This document shows positions 59,750 to 64,000 of a DNA stretch of 64,000 nucleotides, in pieces. Within the stretch, counting starts at the first letter, position 1. Every line of letters starts with the position of its first letter. This DNA is from Hymenolepis diminuta (lineage: Eukaryota > Platyhelminthes > Cestoda > Cyclophyllidea > Hymenolepididae), in contig CAADRB010000113.1 in the NCBI GenBank assembly GCA_900708905.1, positions 50,060 to 114,059 of the forward strand. The letters are read 5' to 3'. A program made the translations under genes and the position numbers. The notes under the pieces were generated by a model that ran no database searches, was not told the DNA's origin, and saw nothing but the letters and a program-made list of their open reading frames with translations.

Positions 59750-62380
59750 GATGGTTATAGAAATGGAGAATCGATGAACAGGCTAAGACATGACACATAG
59801 GGGGTTTCGCGTCATAGGGACATGAAAGACGTCACTGCGGCTTCGTGGACGGAAAACCAGAGTACTGTCCTAAAAGATGCTAATAAAGAGTAATTCTGGA
59901 AGTACAGAGAGAGAGTCATTCTTCAAGTTCATGTGTTCAGATCAGTCAAAAGTGGCTTGCTACGTAACACTTCTTTTCTGCTCCCTATTTTATTATTTCG
60001 TATGTTCAGTACAATCGCATAATTATAACAACAACAGCAATAATAATACAAACTAAATTAAAAGTTTCAGATAGTTTCTAAGCCGTAAATATTAGTATAA
60101 ACCGACTGAACGCTCTATTAAAATAAATTTCCGAGTGGGACAATCACCAATTCTTTAAACTCGTCCAATTTTATCTGTCAGTTTTCTTTCGACATCAGAC
60201 AACTTAGAGCTAGATCATGAAAAATGTGATCATAAAGCGTCAAGAAATTTTAAATCCCTGTTCATGAAAATCAGTACAGTTATTCCCAATTTTCTTGAAA
60301 ACCATACTCAAATAGAAACATAATTCTTATACAACCTGAAGCTATTAAAGACATAAAAGAGGTGCTGAGTGCAACTCAAATTCTGGAAGTATCCTTACCT
60401 TTCAAGAGGGACATCCTCATGTTTCCCCTTTATCCTTATTTGGTAACTGTAATATATAAACCTATACGTCTTTATGTCCAAATCATATTTGTAATACGAA
60501 TATTAATTGATCATTTTTGTTGATAAAATGGGCTCATTAATAATAAAATTACTGTTATTTTGTCATTTCACGGTTTGATAGAGTCCGGTTTGTTAGTAAA
60601 TTTAATCATTTTCACAATATCAATAAGAATAAAATGATAAATTTACATCAAATAGCTTCAAAATATGCATAGAGTGAACTTCGTTATAAATTTTGCCAAA
60701 CTTAAGGAAATTTGTTTGCTTTCCATGCACTAGTACTCATCAAAATAATGACTTTGACCACGCCATGATTTTAAAATTGGGTGTATAGGATTGTGATCGA
60801 TGGGGTGTAGATATGACTGTTATGACCCTAATTGTGACTCCTTACTGAATAAATCTAGCTATTGCTCCTTAAATTAGCACGAGTTGACACGAACCGAAAA
60901 TAACTACGTGCATGCGAGAGGTAAAACAACATTATCCTTACATTCAAGACGAACATTTTTGCTTACAATACTTCAACAAGCGCTACTTTATTCCAATACT
61001 TACAAAGAAATGGTCATTCTCTGTGCAAATTCTAGAATCTCCATGGCAGAAGGTATGATACAAATGGGTCAACTTTCTGGTCTTTTTTGGCCCATTGATA
61101 CTCCTAGACCACTGAGGAACCGTTTTTATACATTAATTTTGGCTAGATGAGTAGCATCATGTAGCCGCTTTGATAAGAAATACTCTCTTTATAAGTCATT
61201 CCCAACTATTCTGCTCACTGTGTCTGCACCGGTAGGCATTAATTTTCGCAGACTAGCACACTAACCGCTGCGTTAACAGATTATTTATAATAATATATTA
61301 AATGTTCCCATTTTCAAGTTCCAGAATAATTTACTTAGAACTATCATTTGCCACTTATTTGCAAAATTAATATTTACCACTCCAGATTTCATTTAATCAA
61401 GATATATTGGGATTTTTCAACTTATTTCAAGTCAGCATCAATACGTTCATTTGCTCAATCATAAACGTAGTAAGATCTCTGCCCTCTACTTGAAGTGATT
61501 GTTGAGAGGTACCGATTAGCATATAAAAATAAACACTTGCAACGAAGAAAAAATATTTATCTAAATGAGTATTCATTTATCAAGACGTGAATTAGTGGGG
61601 TTATCGAGATTAGTCATTCATTCAAAAGTTTGGCATGAGGTAGTGTAACAATCATGGCAACTGTAGGTTATACTATCGACGCTTAGAGTAACTGTGATCT
61701 AAATCACTGCACAAATAAATATGAAAGAGGAGGCTGTTAAGAGCATATTCAAGGTGAGCTCTTTAATCCGCTCATGTAAAATACTTAATATACTTTCACC
61801 GGTAATGAACCTATGATCAACAAATATGAGTTAAATTTATAGGTAATTTGGTAATGGAGAAATAAGAAAATACACGTTACAATAAAGCATGTGATGTATT
61901 ATCTAAGCAGTGGAAAGTTGAAAACTTACAACTAAATATGTCGCTACTGCATTCATATAAGTTAAATAATAAGTCATAAATATGGCTCCAAATCTAGAGT
62001 CCAAAAATAGAGTCTGATATATTGCCCTTAAGGGGGAGAGATTGGAGTTCGGATTTTAAATCTACGTAATACTCAGGCGGATGTCTTGACATTTTGGGAA
62101 AAATACTTGGGGTTAAAATGAAATATCACCTCTAAAACGTTTCACGTTAAAATATTATAACACTAGGGCCGTCGTTTATGAACTCTATCATGACTTAATG
62201 GTAAATACGTGTAGAAAAGCTGCAAATTATCGAATAATGCATTGGAGAAAGTGATAATCTGGTTAGTTTTGCCTGACGTGCAGGCCTTTCAAGCTAGAGA
62301 TCATGGATTCGATATCTATCGATGCAGCAAGTGGATTGATATTAGTTATCAGCAGTCAACAAATGAGTGATAATAAGAAA
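59750..62380. other. non-coding stretch
   Basis: No supportable gene. The 88-codon frame at 60884-61150 has no start context, splice signal or family resemblance. Confidence 0.45.
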
Positions 62381-62408
62381 GTGGATCAAGGTCAATATAC
62401 CCCCCGGT

Positions 62409-62795
62409 CTAAAAAATGCAACCTTTTTGCATCTTCACAAACGCTTTGAGTTTATTGTTGAAAGACTCAACATTTTGTGTATGGATTCCAGTAATCGGAT
62501 CCACAAAGTGATATTTGTGTGTTATCTTTTTGTGAATAAATTCATCTGCCGGATCAAGGGCGTTATATGCAGGCCATTCATCCGTATGTATTTCTGACCC
62601 GGAACGAATAACTCTTCGAATAATCGGAAGAAGTACGTTGGAGTCACGACTGGGAACAACTTGAGCGTATCCTATCCCTGGAGCAGTTGATGTATCAACC
62701 ATTGTAATTGCCCAAGTCTTATTTCTCGGGGCTCTCCCACGATGTGCTCTAACTGTGTGTGTTAGCATAGTTTCGTCAACCTGAACTGTTCTCCC
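62409..62795 (-). pseudogene. Merlin (IS1595/ISXO2-fold) transposase, C-terminal part
   Basis: About 128 codons after the gap encode a cut-and-paste transposase catalytic core. VQVDETML carries the first catalytic Asp, SEIHTDEWPAYNAL the second, and a conserved HTQNVESFNNKLK supplies the third acidic residue (Glu) in the usual N-x-E-S-F setting. Between them, NKTWAITMVDTS and the VLLPIIRRVI helix fit the family. All three DDE residues are present. The protein ends abruptly 13 residues after the catalytic Glu (KAFVKMQKGCIF, then TAG), 2 bases from the inverted repeat; relatives continue with a further helical segment, so the C-terminus has been lost. The N-terminal zinc-binding region is hidden in the gap. 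An apparent start running from the right repeat through the gap is not credible. Probably a non-autonomous derivative. Confidence 0.88.
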
Positions 62796-63162
62796 NNNNN
62801 NNNNNNNNNNNNNNNNNNNNNNNNNNNNNNNNNNNNNNNNNNNNNNNNNNNNNNNNNNNNNNNNNNNNNNNNNNNNNNNNNNNNNNNNNNNNNNNNNNNN
62901 NNNNNNNNNNNNNNNNNNNNNNNNNNNNNNNNNNNNNNNNNNNNNNNNNNNNNNNNNNNNNNNNNNNNNNNNNNNNNNNNNNNNNNNNNNNNNNNNNNNN
63001 NNNNNNNNNNNNNNNNNNNNNNNNNNNNNNNNNNNNNNNNNNNNNNNNNNNNNNNNNNNNNNNNNNNNNNNNNNNNNNNNNNNNNNNNNNNNNNNNNNNN
63101 NNNNNNNNNNNNNNNNNNNNNNNNNNNNNNNNNNNNNNNNNNNNNNNNNNNNNNNNNNNNNN
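62796..63162. other. assembly gap (367 N)
   Basis: Unsequenced part of the Merlin element, beginning just upstream of the codons for the first catalytic motif and ending beside a perfect palindrome. Confidence 0.98.
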
Positions 63163-63167
63163 TTTGT

Positions 63168-63212
63168 ATCAAGGTCAATATACCCCCCGCCGGGGGGTAT
63201 ATTGACCTTGAT
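63168..63212. repeat. 21-bp perfect palindrome at the transposon right end
   Basis: ATCAAGGTCAATATA plus six C (63168-63188), a 3-nt spacer, then the exact reverse complement (63192-63212). The outer arm is the right terminal inverted repeat of the Merlin element; the inner arm is an extra inverted copy of the same repeat facing it. Confidence 0.92.
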
Positions 63213-63222
63213 CCAAGAAAGT

Positions 63223-64000
63223 TTTTGAATCACTGACCCATTATAACATAGTCTTTCTATCTTAAATGTCTACCGATAATTAGCGCCCTTCAATAGATTT
63301 GACGCTAAATGATCAATCTCTAGTAGTCGTCGAATATCTAATTGTACTTATCCAATTTTAATATTCTCAACATTCATTAAAACTTAAAGTTTCTGCTTAG
63401 CCTTACTAATTTGAAATGATAAAAAGGTTAAGGATTATTTAATAAGATGTTTTTTTTCTTTTTATTAAATGGATCGTGTTTAACTTCGTATTTGGTTCAG
63501 AGGAGAGAAGTAATAAAATTTAGCTCAAATTCACCTGTTAAATGCAATTCAATTAAGTAAATTTAATGAACCTGCCTTGCACGTGAATTAAACAAACAGG
63601 TAAAGTATGATACATTATTATAACTGCAATTACATAGAATGGATGTTATGCGCCTTCCCATAAAAAAATAATAAATCAGTCTGAGTGAACACTAATAAAG
63701 ACGACTTAGCGAAAACATCTTTTCTAGTTTTACACACCTAACCCTTGGTATAAGAAGATAGTAATGAACTGAAATAGCATAATTAACCATTCAAGTAAGT
63801 CAAATGCCCAATAAGCTCTGAATAACGATGATATTAACTCATTCAGAAACTCAGGAGTCAAATAATGCTAATTAAACTTGAAGTTTTAGAACATTACATT
63901 ATTGAATTAGAAGGGATTTGACAAATTTCAGAAGCCAAAAAAGTGAGACACTTGATGCCTTGAATTCATCCTCTACTCCTAACATATCTCGTCTTATTTC
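63223..64000. other. non-coding stretch to window end
   Basis: AT-rich sequence without a supportable feature. Confidence 0.45.

Larger units (their letters stand above)
62383..63214 (-). mobile_element. Merlin-type DNA transposon, internally deleted
   Basis: Both ends are visible. The left terminal inverted repeat (62383-62407) starts GGATCAAGGTCAATATACCC, and the right end (63190-63214) is its exact 25-bp reverse complement. The element is flanked on both sides by the same 8-bp target duplication AAGAAAGT (62375-62382 and 63215-63222). An 8-9 bp duplication together with an IS1595/IS1016-fold transposase is the hallmark of the Merlin superfamily. A gap of 367 N (62796-63162) removes the middle, so the true length is uncertain. 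The transposase gene runs on the minus strand and stops almost at the left repeat, which suggests deletion of the original 3' part. Confidence 0.9.

Noticed and set aside
62409..63233. 274-codon transposase frame beginning at MIQKLSW
   Set aside because: The start lies outside the transposon repeat and the frame is carried through 367 unknown bases; only the part after the gap is real evidence.
1..64000. CRISPR arrays, bacterial operons, phage or plasmid functions
   Set aside because: No regularly spaced direct repeats or prokaryotic gene organisation; introns, DM domain and tRNA-Sec show animal nuclear DNA.

Overview
This is a eukaryotic (animal) nuclear window. It is strongly AT-rich, has long gene-poor stretches, spliceosomal introns with GT..AG ends, AATAAA signals, decayed DNA transposons and two assembly gaps (14395-14444 and 62796-63162). 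A DM-domain gene, a neuroguidin gene with introns as short as 38 to 47 nt, and a selenocysteine tRNA all point to an invertebrate metazoan. The mariner-like relic and the Merlin-like element would fit an arthropod such as a copepod, or a flatworm. I cannot settle which from sequence alone.

Layout. 0-10 kb is almost gene-free: one doubtful terminal exon near 0.5 kb, and degenerate copies of a pyrimidine-rich repeat at 3.3 and 8.5 kb. At 11.0 kb and 23.1 kb lie two intronless paralogous genes for small, secreted, Lys/Glu-rich proteins with matching promoters (a GTGTG/CACAC palindrome followed by a TATA box). They are the only clear gene family here. A dead mariner-type transposase lies between them (14.6-15.3 kb). 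At 29.6-29.85 kb there is a third, unrelated small secreted-peptide gene on the minus strand. At 34.9-36.2 kb the 3' six exons of a neuroguidin (NGDN/Lcp5, ribosome biogenesis) gene are clear, followed by a tRNA-Sec gene at 36923-37009. A two-exon DM-domain transcription-factor gene occupies 48041-45985 on the minus strand, with a decayed retroelement protease in its intron on the other strand. A CCAAT/CG-rich promoter-like patch with a possible 7-codon first exon lies at 52.0-52.2 kb. From 55.7 to 59.3 kb three diverged copies of a roughly 0.8 kb repeat are clustered. At 62383-63214 there is an internally deleted Merlin (IS1595/ISXO2-fold) transposon with 25-bp terminal inverted repeats and a perfect 8-bp target duplication.

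No operons or functional clusters are evident. NGDN and tRNA-Sec are separate housekeeping genes, the DM gene is probably developmental, and the secreted paralogues are probably co-regulated through shared promoter motifs. Much of the rest is non-coding DNA in which I see no supportable feature.
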